Of a DNA stretch of 7,657 nucleotides, positions 1 to 5,465 are shown one piece after another. A program made the position numbers and the translations under genes. Numbering within the stretch: the stretch's first letter is position 1; each line of letters begins with the position of its first letter. Under the pieces are notes generated by a model. That model ran no database searches and had not been told where the DNA came from. It saw only the letters and a list, made by a program, of their open reading frames with translations. Origin of the DNA: DAOUBA01 sp034432855 (GTDB lineage Bacteria; Chloroflexota; Anaerolineae; B4-G1); contig DAOUBA010000173.1 in NCBI GenBank assembly GCA_034432855.1, positions 1 to 7,657 on the forward strand, given 5' to 3'.

Positions 1-438
1 GCGGATCCGCGGCGCGTCGCAGTCGCCGGTGTTGGCCGAGTGGATCTCTATGGCATCGGGAGGATACTGCTCGATGTCTATCTGAATCGTCTCGTGAAAG
101 CGGAAGGGGTGTGCAAGAACGAGCACCCCATCCCGCTCACGCACGAAGCGGAAGAGCGCCGGATATGCCCACTGCTGCGCCTCCAGCGCCGGATCGTGAA
201 CACCCAGTACGAGCACATCTTCCCCCTCGGCCACCGACAACTCGATCCCACCAAAGACGCGAAAGGGCGCGTACTTGTGGTTCAACGCCATCAAGCGCTC
301 CGCCGGGACCAGCCGCTGGTGGTCGGTGAAGGCCAGGCCATCGAGGCCATACGCCATTGCAGCCTCGATCATCTCTTCTTCTCCGGACCGCCCGCAGGGG
401 GAACGCTCCCGGGTGTGGACGTGCAGGTCAATCTTCAT
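1..438 (-). CDS. PHP-domain metal-dependent phosphoesterase, N-terminal part (runs off the left edge)
   Basis: The 146 codons visible before the window edge encode the first half of a PHP (polymerase and histidinol phosphatase) domain. The family's metal-binding motifs are present in order: H6-V-H8 in DLHVHT, D39-H40 in AFTDH, E66 in GGIELS and H110 in LAHP, followed by EIHSANT. Such proteins usually bind two or three metal ions and hydrolyse phosphoesters; the substrate cannot be predicted here. ATG at 438 gives the canonical MKIDLHVHT start. An in-frame ATG at 444 would add only Met-Pro. No clear Shine-Dalgarno precedes either. The gene lies about 110 bp downstream of the isocitrate dehydrogenase on the same strand and could be read from the same transcript, although a 14-bp inverted repeat lies between them. 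The C-terminal part, including the remaining metal ligands, is outside the window. Confidence 0.85.
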   Translation of the reverse strand, partial: MKIDLHVHTRERSPCGRSGEEEMIEAAMAYGLDGLAFTDHQRLVPAERLMALNHKYAPFRVFGGIELSVAEGEDVLVLGVHDPALEAQQWAYPALFRFVRERDGVLVLAHPFRFHETIQIDIEQYPPDAIEIHSANTGDCDAPRIR

Positions 439-456
439 TGGCATGCCGTGATCGGT

Positions 457-553
457 AGGGCAAGGCATTCTACGGTACGAGTTGCTCTTATCCTCTGTTT
501 CCACATACAGGAAGGCTATGGCAGGCATCCTGGTCCCTTGAATGCCTTGCCCT
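457..553. repeat. 14-bp perfect inverted repeat between IDH and PHP genes
   Basis: AGGGCAAGGCATTC at 457-470 is repeated exactly in inverted orientation at 540-553, with 69 bp between the arms. The distal arm begins on the last base of the IDH stop codon (TAA, 555-553 on the minus strand). No T-run follows either arm, so it does not look like an intrinsic terminator. It could be an mRNA 3' hairpin that protects the aconitase-IDH message, a regulator site, or the ends of a small non-coding element of about 97 bp. Confidence 0.7.
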
Positions 554-1575
554 TACGCCATCGCGGCGATAATCGCGTCGGCCATCTCCTGGGTGCCGAC
601 GGCAGTGGGGTCGTCGCGGTGGGGCTTCAGGTCGTAGGTCACGTAGCGGCCCTCGGCGATGACCCGGCGTACGGCGGCCTCGACACGGTCGGCGGCCTCG
701 ATCTCTCCGAGATGGCGCAACATCAACACGCCGCTCAGGATTGTGGCTGTGGGGTTGGCCTTGTTCTGCCCGGCGTATTTGGGGGCAGAGCCGTGCACCG
801 GCTCGAACATCGCCGCGTCCTCGCCGATGTTGGCCCCCGGCGCGACCCCCAGGCCGCCCACCAGCCCGGAGCACAGGTCGCTGAGGATGTCGCCGAAGAG
901 GTTGGTGGTGACAATCACGTCGTACTCCTGCGGACGCTGCACCAGTTGCATGCACATGTTGTCCACGATGCGATCGTTGAACTCGATGTCGGGGTACTGC
1001 TCCGCCACCTCGCGCGCCGTCCGCAAGAACAACCCATCGGTCAGTTTGAGGATGTTGCCCTTGTGCACCGCTGTCACCTTACGACGGCCATTGGCGCGAG
1101 CGTACTCGAAGGCAAAGCGCACGATGCGCTCGCTGGCACGGCGTGTGATCAGCCGGATCGCTTCAGCGGCCTGGTCGGGGATGACGACGTGCTCGATCCC
1201 GGCATAGAGCCCCTCGGTATTCTCGCGCACTACGATCAGATCAACGTCCCGGTATGGCCCACGCACACCGTCCATGGACCTGGCCGGGCGCAGGTTGGCG
1301 TATAGTTCGAGCGCCTGACGGATGGCGACGTTGACGCTACGAAAGCCGGTGCCCACGGGCGTGGTGATGGGGCCTTTGAGCGCGACCCTGCTGGCGCGAA
1401 TCGAATCGAGCACCTGTTGGGGTAGCGGTGTGCCGTACCTGTCAATCACGTCGGCGCCGGCCTCCTGTACGTCCCACTCGAAGGGCACGCCCGTCGCCTC
1501 CAGCACCCGTCGCGCGGCCGTCGTCACCTCCTTGCCGATGCCATCACCGGGAATCAGCGTAACGCGATAAGGCAT
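553..1575 (-). CDS. icd: Isocitrate dehydrogenase (isocitrate/isopropylmalate dehydrogenase family)
   Basis: This enzyme oxidatively decarboxylates isocitrate to 2-oxoglutarate in the TCA cycle; the upstream gene makes its substrate. Numbered from ATG 1575 (340 residues, a normal length for the short IDH3/IPMDH-type proteins), it shows the beta-decarboxylating dehydrogenase fold: the IPGDGIG nucleotide loop near residue 9, the substrate-site group S80-x-N82-x3-R86 with R96, R117 and Y124, the catalytic lysine K172 in HKGN, and metal-binding aspartates D205, D229 and D233. The Ser/Asn substrate loop favours isocitrate over 3-isopropylmalate. In the cofactor loop, HGSAPKYAG carries Lys-Tyr at 266-267 as in NADP enzymes, instead of the Asp-Ile typical of NAD-IDH, so cofactor use is uncertain. 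ATG 1581 is also in frame, but GGAGG abuts it directly and sits 6 nt before ATG 1575, which I therefore prefer. Confidence 0.93.
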   Translation of the reverse strand: MPYRVTLIPGDGIGKEVTTAARRVLEATGVPFEWDVQEAGADVIDRYGTPLPQQVLDSIRASRVALKGPITTPVGTGFRSVNVAIRQALELYANLRPARSMDGVRGPYRDVDLIVVRENTEGLYAGIEHVVIPDQAAEAIRLITRRASERIVRFAFEYARANGRRKVTAVHKGNILKLTDGLFLRTAREVAEQYPDIEFNDRIVDNMCMQLVQRPQEYDVIVTTNLFGDILSDLCSGLVGGLGVAPGANIGEDAAMFEPVHGSAPKYAGQNKANPTATILSGVLMLRHLGEIEAADRVEAAVRRVIAEGRYVTYDLKPHRDDPTAVGTQEMADAIIAAMA

Positions 1576-1581
1576 TCTCAT

Positions 1582-1586
1582 CCTCC
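1582..1586 (-). promoter_or_regulatory. Ribosome binding site of isocitrate dehydrogenase
   Basis: GGAGG on the minus strand touches the upstream in-frame ATG (1581) but is 6 nt from the next ATG (1575). The spacing selects 1575 and the N-terminus MPYRVTLIPGDGIG, which fits the family. Confidence 0.8.
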
Positions 1587-1588
1587 AA

Positions 1589-1666
1589 ATTGGGGATTAG
1601 GGATTGGGTATTAGGGGCTTTGCGATGTTCCCCCTGAAACTAATCACTAACCACTAATCACCAATC
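1589..1666. repeat. Inverted arrays of heptamer repeats in the aconitase-IDH spacer
   Basis: Positions 1589-1616 are four tandem heptamers (ATTGGGG, ATTAGGG, ATTGGGT, ATTAGGG). Positions 1639-1666 are four more of complementary type (ACTAATC, ACTAACC, ACTAATC, ACCAATC). Only 22 bp separate the arrays. The inner parts 1600-1614 and 1654-1668 pair at 13 of 15 positions, so the transcript can form a long hairpin between the two genes. The right array runs into the last codons of aconitase and supplies its final residues, around GLVISG. Heptameric tandem repeats of this general kind are known in cyanobacteria and other bacteria. Here the hairpin may stabilise or partly terminate the aconitase message. 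Confidence 0.85.
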
Positions 1667-3581
1667 CCTTCACATAGTTCAACAACCCGCCCGCCAACAC
1701 GATCTCCACCTGGCGCGGAGTCAGGCTGCATGTCGCTTCGAAAGCCGTGCCCTGCGTGAGGTTGCGGACGGTCAGGGATCGGCCAGCCCGCAGCGCAGCG
1801 TGGACGTCCGCGATCTCCCACTCGTCGCCCTGTTCCAGCGCGTCATAGGCGGCGCCGTCGGCAAAAGTTAAAGGCAGGATGCCCATGTTGACCAAGTTGG
1901 CGTGGTGGATGCGGGCAAACGACTTTGCGATGACCACCTTGACGCCCAAATACATCGGCGCAAGGGCAGCGTGCTCGCGGCTGGAGCCCTGCCCATAGTT
2001 GACGCCCCCCACGATCAAGCCGCCCCCCCACTCTTTTGCACGACGTACAAACTCGGGGTCCACGCGCTGGAACGTGTACTCCGAGATCGCGAGCAGGTTG
2101 GAACGCAGGGGCAGCACTTTGGCCCCGGCGGGCGAGATGTCGTCGGTGGTGATGTTGTCGCCTGCCTTGATCAGCACACGCCCACGCAAGGTATCGGGAA
2201 GCGGGTGGAACTGGGGCAGCGGCTGGATGTTGGGGCCGCGAATGATCTCCACCTCATCAGGGTTTTCGGCGGGCGGGAGGATCATGTTGTCGTTGACCGC
2301 GTAGCGCGCCGGGTGCGCGATGGCTGGCGGCGCGCCGAGGTCGCGCGGGTCGGTGATCGCACCGTAGACCGCCGTGGCGGCGGCAGTCGCTGGGCTGGCG
2401 AGATAGACCTGGTCATCGGGCGTGCCGCTACGCCCCTTGAAATTGCGGGTGGAAGTGCGCACGCTGACGCCCCCGGTCGGCGGGGCCTGGCCCACGCCCA
2501 CGCAGGGCCCGCAGGCGGATTCCAGGATGCGCGCCCCGGCGGCGATGAGGTCCGCCAGCGCGCCGTTCTGCGCGATCATCGTATAGACCTGCTTGGAGCC
2601 GGGCGCGATGCAGAGGCTGACATTGGGATGAACGGTCTTGCCCTTGAGCACAGCCGCTGCCGTCATCAGGTCCTCGTAAGACGAGTTGACACACGCGCCG
2701 ATAAAGACCTGCGCCACAGGGGTGCCTGCCACCTTGCGCACCGGCACGACGTTATCGGGGCTGGAGGGTCTGGCAATGAGCGGCTCGAGCGTGCTCAAGT
2801 CGAGTTCGAGGGTCTCGTCGTAGGTCGCGTCAGCGTCCGCCGCAAGCGGCTGCCAATCCTCTCCGCGCTCCTGGGCTTCGAGAAAGACGCGCGTGACCTC
2901 GTCACTGGGAAAGATCGAAGTAGTGGCACCCAATTCGGCGCCCATATTGCAGATCGTGGCGCGCTCCGGGACGCCCAACGTGACAACGCCGGGGCCATAG
3001 TATTCAAAGATTTTACCCACCCCACCCTTGACCGAGAGGCGGCGCAAGAGTTCGAGGATCACGTCGCGGGCGGAAACCCAGGGCGGGAGTTGGCCGCCGA
3101 GCCGGACGCCGACGATTCTGGGCATGGTGAGGTAGAACGGCCCGCCGCCCATCGCCACGGCCACATCCAGCCCACCCGCGCCGATGGCGAGCATCCCGAT
3201 GCCGCCTGCGTTGGGGGTGTGGCTATCCGAGCCCAGAAGCGTCTTGCCTGGCGCGGCAAAGCGCTCCAGATGCACCTGATGGCAGATGCCGTTGCCGGGG
3301 CGGGAGAAGTAGGCGCCGTATTTGGTGGCGATGGTCTGCAAAAAGCGATGGTCGTCGGCGTTGAGGTTATCGGGCTGGAGCGTGTTGTGGTCCACGTAAC
3401 TCACCGACGTTTCGGTGCGCACGCGGGGTATCCCCATCGCTTCGAATTCGAGCCAGGCCATCGTGCCGGTGGCATCTTGCGTGAGCGTCTGGTCAATCTT
3501 GAGCGCGATCTCCTGTCCGGGGGTCATTTCCCCGCCGACGAGGTGGATAGCGATAATCTTGCGCGCCAGGTTTTGTCCCAT
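1647..3581 (-). CDS. acn: Aconitate hydratase (aconitase), Aquifex-type
   Basis: Aconitase interconverts citrate and isocitrate through cis-aconitate using a [4Fe-4S] cluster. Numbered from ATG 3581 (644 residues, the usual size of the compact bacterial Aquifex-type aconitases, against about 890 for AcnA), it contains the QTLTQDATGT segment near residue 31, the GSDSHT active-site motif at 117-122, and the three cluster cysteines C297 (GACVNSS), C357 and C360 (SACGPC). The motif GRSGTPDDQVYLASP follows near 384. The C-terminal swivel domain begins with GDNITTDDISPAG near 475 and carries the substrate-binding GSSREHAAL near 532. All catalytic motifs are intact. An in-frame ATG at 3590 is abutted by GGGAGG; ATG 3581 is 9 nt from that site and gives the family's usual MGxNxAxK start. 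It heads the cluster with isocitrate dehydrogenase 71 bp downstream. Confidence 0.96.
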   Translation of the reverse strand: MGQNLARKIIAIHLVGGEMTPGQEIALKIDQTLTQDATGTMAWLEFEAMGIPRVRTETSVSYVDHNTLQPDNLNADDHRFLQTIATKYGAYFSRPGNGICHQVHLERFAAPGKTLLGSDSHTPNAGGIGMLAIGAGGLDVAVAMGGGPFYLTMPRIVGVRLGGQLPPWVSARDVILELLRRLSVKGGVGKIFEYYGPGVVTLGVPERATICNMGAELGATTSIFPSDEVTRVFLEAQERGEDWQPLAADADATYDETLELDLSTLEPLIARPSSPDNVVPVRKVAGTPVAQVFIGACVNSSYEDLMTAAAVLKGKTVHPNVSLCIAPGSKQVYTMIAQNGALADLIAAGARILESACGPCVGVGQAPPTGGVSVRTSTRNFKGRSGTPDDQVYLASPATAAATAVYGAITDPRDLGAPPAIAHPARYAVNDNMILPPAENPDEVEIIRGPNIQPLPQFHPLPDTLRGRVLIKAGDNITTDDISPAGAKVLPLRSNLLAISEYTFQRVDPEFVRRAKEWGGGLIVGGVNYGQGSSREHAALAPMYLGVKVVIAKSFARIHHANLVNMGILPLTFADGAAYDALEQGDEWEIADVHAALRAGRSLTVRNLTQGTAFEATCSLTPRQVEIVLAGGLLNYVKGLVISG

Positions 3582-3590
3582 GATCCGCAT

Positions 3591-3596
3591 CCTCCC
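3591..3596 (-). promoter_or_regulatory. Ribosome binding site of aconitase
   Basis: GGGAGG on the minus strand abuts an in-frame ATG (3590) and lies 9 nt from the preferred ATG (3581). The site lies inside a possible hairpin: bases 3587-3592 (GCATCC) can pair with 3611-3616 (GGATGC), so its exposure may depend on folding of the leader. Confidence 0.7.
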
Positions 3597-3604
3597 GTTT
3601 TCTC

Positions 3605-3715
3605 GGACGCGGATGCAATTTTACCACGAAGGACACAAAGGACACCAGGTAGAATCCATGCTAACCTTTGTGCCCTTCGTGTCCTTTGTGGTTTCAACCG
3701 TATTCATCCGCGTCC
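3605..3715. repeat. 111-bp palindromic element with nonamer repeats in the aconitase leader
   Basis: The outer arms GGACGCGGATG (3605-3615) and CATCCGCGTCC (3705-3715) are a perfect 11-bp inverted repeat. The inner arms 3623-3646 and 3669-3692 match at 20 of 24 positions. Each inner arm is itself a tandem 9-bp repeat: CCTTTGTGC, CCTTCGTGT and CCTTTGTGG at 3665-3691, and the complementary type at 3624-3650. The element lies between the aconitase promoter and its ribosome binding site, so it should be transcribed as a long hairpin in the 5' leader. Sequences of the form CCACGAAGGACACAAAGG are familiar as dispersed intergenic repeats in environmental bacteria; their function is not known to me. 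Confidence 0.88.
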
Positions 3716-3721
3716 TGGCAC

Positions 3722-3754
3722 AAAAACCAGCCTCCGGGCGGGCCGGCAGGCTGG
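3722..3754 (-). terminator. Terminator-like hairpin in the aconitase leader
   Basis: On the minus strand a GC-rich stem (CCAGCCT...AGGCTGG at 3754-3748 and 3733-3727, extended by a 4-bp CCGG/CCGG inner stem with one bulged base and a 5-nt loop) is followed at once by five T residues (3726-3722). This has the form of an intrinsic terminator. It begins only about 8 nt after the predicted aconitase start point, so it would end transcripts at about 40 nt unless it is bypassed. It could be an attenuator, or a terminator left from the decayed MFS gene upstream. Confidence 0.7.
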
Positions 3755-3770
3755 CCAGGCATCGCGGCGC

Positions 3771-3799
3771 ATTGTAGCATGGGGGGCTAGACCTGTCAA
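3771..3799 (-). promoter_or_regulatory. Sigma70-type promoter for the aconitase-IDH genes
   Basis: On the minus strand TTGACA (3799-3794) is followed after exactly 17 bp by TACAAT (3776-3771): a perfect -35 and a 5-of-6 -10 at ideal spacing. The start point should be near 3762-3765, giving an aconitase leader of about 180 nt. The -35 box overlaps the TGA that ends the MFS remnant. Confidence 0.78.
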
Positions 3800-3906
3800 G
3801 GGGAACCCCGTTTGGCGGAACGCACCAGGCCGCATAGGAGCGAAGCGATGGTGTAGATGAGCAGACCGCCAGCAAACACCTTCTTGCGCCCATACAGGTC
3901 GGCGAC
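3796..3906 (-). pseudogene. Remnant of an MFS transporter (motif A and second membrane helix)
   Basis: The minus strand encodes VADLYGRKKVFAGGLLIYTI followed by ASLLCGLVRSA (about 3906-3814) and then a stop at 3796. DLYGRKKV fits MFS motif A, the cytoplasmic loop between helices 2 and 3, and the hydrophobic stretch after it fits the next helix of a drug-exporter-type permease of about 400-500 residues. Nothing before or after it is present. Upstream, the frame enters an octamer repeat that reads as NQPTNQLSNQ and then the insertion sequence; downstream, homology ends at the aconitase promoter. The fragment is too small to function and is best read as a gene scrap. The piece is short, so the family call rests mainly on the motif. 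Confidence 0.6.
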
Positions 3907-3910
3907 TTGA

Positions 3911-3938
3911 TTGGATAGTTGGTTAGTTGGCTGGTTGG
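3911..3938. repeat. Octamer tandem repeat, left part, interrupted by the IS
   Basis: TTGGATAG, TTGGTTAG, TTGGCTGG and then TTGG run from 3911 to 3938 with a period of 8 bp. The array resumes on the far side of the insertion sequence at 5450-5465 (TTGGATAG, TTGGTTCA). Removing the element and one TTGG gives an unbroken array in phase. Confidence 0.8.
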
Positions 3939-3988
3939 TGTCGAGTCTCATAAACTCGTACCGGTCAAAGTCTCGTAAAGTCGTGCCG
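3939..3988. repeat. Left end of the IS: terminal and subterminal transposase-site motifs
   Basis: The terminal repeat (3939-3965) is followed directly by a related block at 3966-3988. The shared core AGTCTCxTAAAxTCGTxCCGG occurs twice, 25 bp apart (3944 and 3969). Further CCGGTCAAG copies follow at 3986 and 3997, around the transposase stop codon. Confidence 0.8.
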
Positions 3989-3989
3989 G

Positions 3990-5312
3990 TCAAGGGCCGG
4001 TCAAGGAGTCGGAAAGGATTATCTCGCGGCAATCCGTTCGCGAGAATGGCAATGCTAGTTGATATGGGGAGCGAGTGGCCAGTTTATACAGTTCGCCCAT
4101 CAAGTCGGACTTGTTCAGACCTTGGGCCGCCAGGCGAACCTCTCGCTGGCCATCCTCGGTCAAACAGACAAATTCACGGGTTTGGGGGTCGAAGGTGATT
4201 TCGAGCATCTGATCCCCGAACTCGACGCCGACATTGTACCTGTGGCATCCCAGTGAAAATTGGCCTTGTGGAGTGGTGCGGCGAAACCAGTGTCCTTGAG
4301 CCAGGTAGTCGTAGACCCGTTGTAAGTCCAACATCCCCTCTTCCCATTCCAGGCGGTAAGGGCGTCCGGAGTGATGGGCTTCGGGATAGGCTGCCAATGG
4401 TGATTGACCACCCAGCGCCCGCGAGGGGTACAGGCGATTGAGAAACTCCCGCCGATGGTCCAGGTTCTTTTGAAGCCCTGCCTCATCCTGGATGAGTTGA
4501 CCCGCGATGGCTTGTTGGTCCATCGTTTGGTGAGTGCGTTCGATGATGCTGTGTTCGGCAGGAGGACGGTGTTCAATAAAGCACACATCAACCCCCAGTG
4601 CAATCAGCCACAGATGGATGGTAGTGGGATAGGGTGACGCACAGGCATTGTCGTAGAATACGCTATCGTGATCCAAACTGACCCGCAAGGGCAAGCCGTA
4701 TTGCACAAACGCACGCCGGAAAGACAACTGATAGTCCCAAGTGCTCGGATGAGACACGTTCAGACACGTCAAACTGTCTACTTTCAGCCGACTGACCCAA
4801 TCGCCGATGTTGATGAGCGATACTTTGCCCAATGCCGGGATGGTGACCGTCCCTTGAGCATCGGCCTCCCACTCGTCGTGAGGGCGCTTGGCCGTCTCAG
4901 ACGGAGGCTGTGGGAGTTCTGTGTGATGTTCGTATGGACGGGTCAATCTTTCCTGGTGCAAGTACGCCGCGATCCGCGACCGGCTGGGCAGGCGCAGACC
5001 TTTGAATCGTTCATCGTTGCCCAGCTCGACCCGAATCGTCACAGCCCCCCAGCCTGGATGTTGTTCACGCATCTGATGAACTGTGTCGCGCATCTCGGCA
5101 GAGCACTGACTCAATGCACCCGTTGGAGGCCGGCCCATGTGCGATGCCAGGCCCAAACGCCCCTCGCGCTGATATTTGCGTCGCCACTTGCGTACCGTCC
5201 ATATCGAACGTCCCGTCGCTGCAGCAATCTTGGCATCCGTCTGGCCTGTATCGGCTCGCTCGCCAATTGTGACCCGCTCATCAAGACCTGTTGCTCGTCC
5301 TCTCTGGATCAT
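3990..5312 (-). CDS. IS481-like DDE transposase (HTH plus rve integrase core)
   Basis: This 440-residue protein has an N-terminal helix-turn-helix at about residues 22-48 (DAKIAAATGRSIWTVRKWRRK), a GRPP turn at 60-63, and an integrase catalytic core of the rve type. The likely catalytic triad is D141 (EWEADAQG), D204 (VSLDHDS) and E238 (HSIIERTHQ). The C-terminal part is Arg- and aromatic-rich and should bind DNA. The product would cut and join the ends of its own element. The frame also opens at ATG 5351, but that codon lies in the predicted -10 box. AAGGAGG at 5325-5319 sits 6 nt from ATG 5312, which I take as the start. The frame is intact and the length normal, so the element may be active. 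Confidence 0.9.
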   Translation of the reverse strand: MIQRGRATGLDERVTIGERADTGQTDAKIAAATGRSIWTVRKWRRKYQREGRLGLASHMGRPPTGALSQCSAEMRDTVHQMREQHPGWGAVTIRVELGNDERFKGLRLPSRSRIAAYLHQERLTRPYEHHTELPQPPSETAKRPHDEWEADAQGTVTIPALGKVSLINIGDWVSRLKVDSLTCLNVSHPSTWDYQLSFRRAFVQYGLPLRVSLDHDSVFYDNACASPYPTTIHLWLIALGVDVCFIEHRPPAEHSIIERTHQTMDQQAIAGQLIQDEAGLQKNLDHRREFLNRLYPSRALGGQSPLAAYPEAHHSGRPYRLEWEEGMLDLQRVYDYLAQGHWFRRTTPQGQFSLGCHRYNVGVEFGDQMLEITFDPQTREFVCLTEDGQREVRLAAQGLNKSDLMGELYKLATRSPYQLALPFSRTDCREIILSDSLTGP

Positions 5313-5318
5313 GTCTGT

Positions 5319-5325
5319 CCTCCTT
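5319..5325 (-). promoter_or_regulatory. Ribosome binding site of the transposase
   Basis: AAGGAGG on the minus strand lies 6 nt upstream of ATG 5312 and decides the start in favour of this ATG over the one at 5351. Confidence 0.8.
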
Positions 5326-5350
5326 GTCTGAAAACCATCTGTCATGAACA

Positions 5351-5380
5351 AGGATAGCAGACACCACGAGGTCAGGTCAA
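5351..5380 (-). promoter_or_regulatory. Promoter of the transposase gene
   Basis: On the minus strand TTGACC (5380-5375) and TATCCT (5356-5351) are 18 bp apart. The promoter lies inside the element, next to the inner transposase-site block (5390-5412), so transposase bound at this end could repress its own gene. Confidence 0.55.
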
Positions 5381-5389
5381 CCCAGAAAG

Positions 5390-5449
5390 CGGCACGACTT
5401 TTCGAGACTTTGTTAATGTGCTACCGGTACGACTTTATGGGACTCGGCA
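5390..5449. repeat. Right end of the IS: terminal and subterminal transposase-site motifs
   Basis: Read inward on the minus strand, the terminal repeat (5449-5423) is followed by 10 unrelated bases (5422-5413) and then by a block (5412-5390) that matches the left inner block at 22 of 23 positions. The two core motifs are therefore 35 bp apart here, against 25 bp at the left end. Confidence 0.8.
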
Positions 5450-5465
5450 TTGGATAGTTGGTTCA
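5450..5465. repeat. Octamer tandem repeat, right part
   Basis: TTGGATAG and TTGGTTCA continue the 8-bp array found at 3911-3938. The first TTGG is the second copy of the target duplication. The end of the array supplies the stop codon (5465-5463) of the beta-propeller gene. Confidence 0.75.

Larger units (their letters stand above)
3939..5449. mobile_element. Complete insertion sequence, IS481-like, 1511 bp
   Basis: The element is bounded by 27-bp terminal inverted repeats (3939-3965 and 5423-5449) that match at 24 positions and end in TG...CA. A 4-bp direct repeat, TTGG, flanks it (3935-3938 and 5450-5453), consistent with a target duplication. It carries one transposase gene that fills nearly all of it and stops only 25 bp inside the left repeat. 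Its own promoter lies at 5351-5380. Each end has a second, internal copy of the terminal motif. The intact ends, target duplication and reading frame suggest a fairly recent insertion. Family assignment to IS481 rests on the transposase layout and the TG ends; a related, separately named group is possible. Confidence 0.85.

Noticed and set aside
457..553. Intrinsic terminator after IDH
   Set aside because: The arms are separated by 69 bp and no T-run follows on the minus strand.
40..1305. Long plus-strand open frame of 421 codons
   Set aside because: It lies antisense to the PHP and IDH genes, and its translation has no domain resemblance. It is a by-product of GC-rich codon bias.
553..1575. 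3-Isopropylmalate dehydrogenase (leuB) reading
   Set aside because: The substrate loop has the S-x-N-x3-R pattern of isocitrate enzymes, the gene lies next to aconitase, and no leucine genes are present.
1902..3860. Plus-strand open frame of 652 codons antisense to aconitase
   Set aside because: The minus-strand frame is a clear aconitase with all motifs. The antisense product is His/Arg/Gly-rich with no recognisable fold.
3911..3938. CRISPR array
   Set aside because: The units are 8 bp with no unique spacers and no cas genes nearby; it is a simple tandem repeat.
3910..5463. 15-bp direct repeat ATTGGATAGTTGGTT as the target duplication of the IS
   Set aside because: The left copy ends 14 bp away from the terminal repeat, while the right copy overlaps the element's last base. 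The 4-bp TTGG directly at both ends explains the junction, and the longer match comes from the octamer array.
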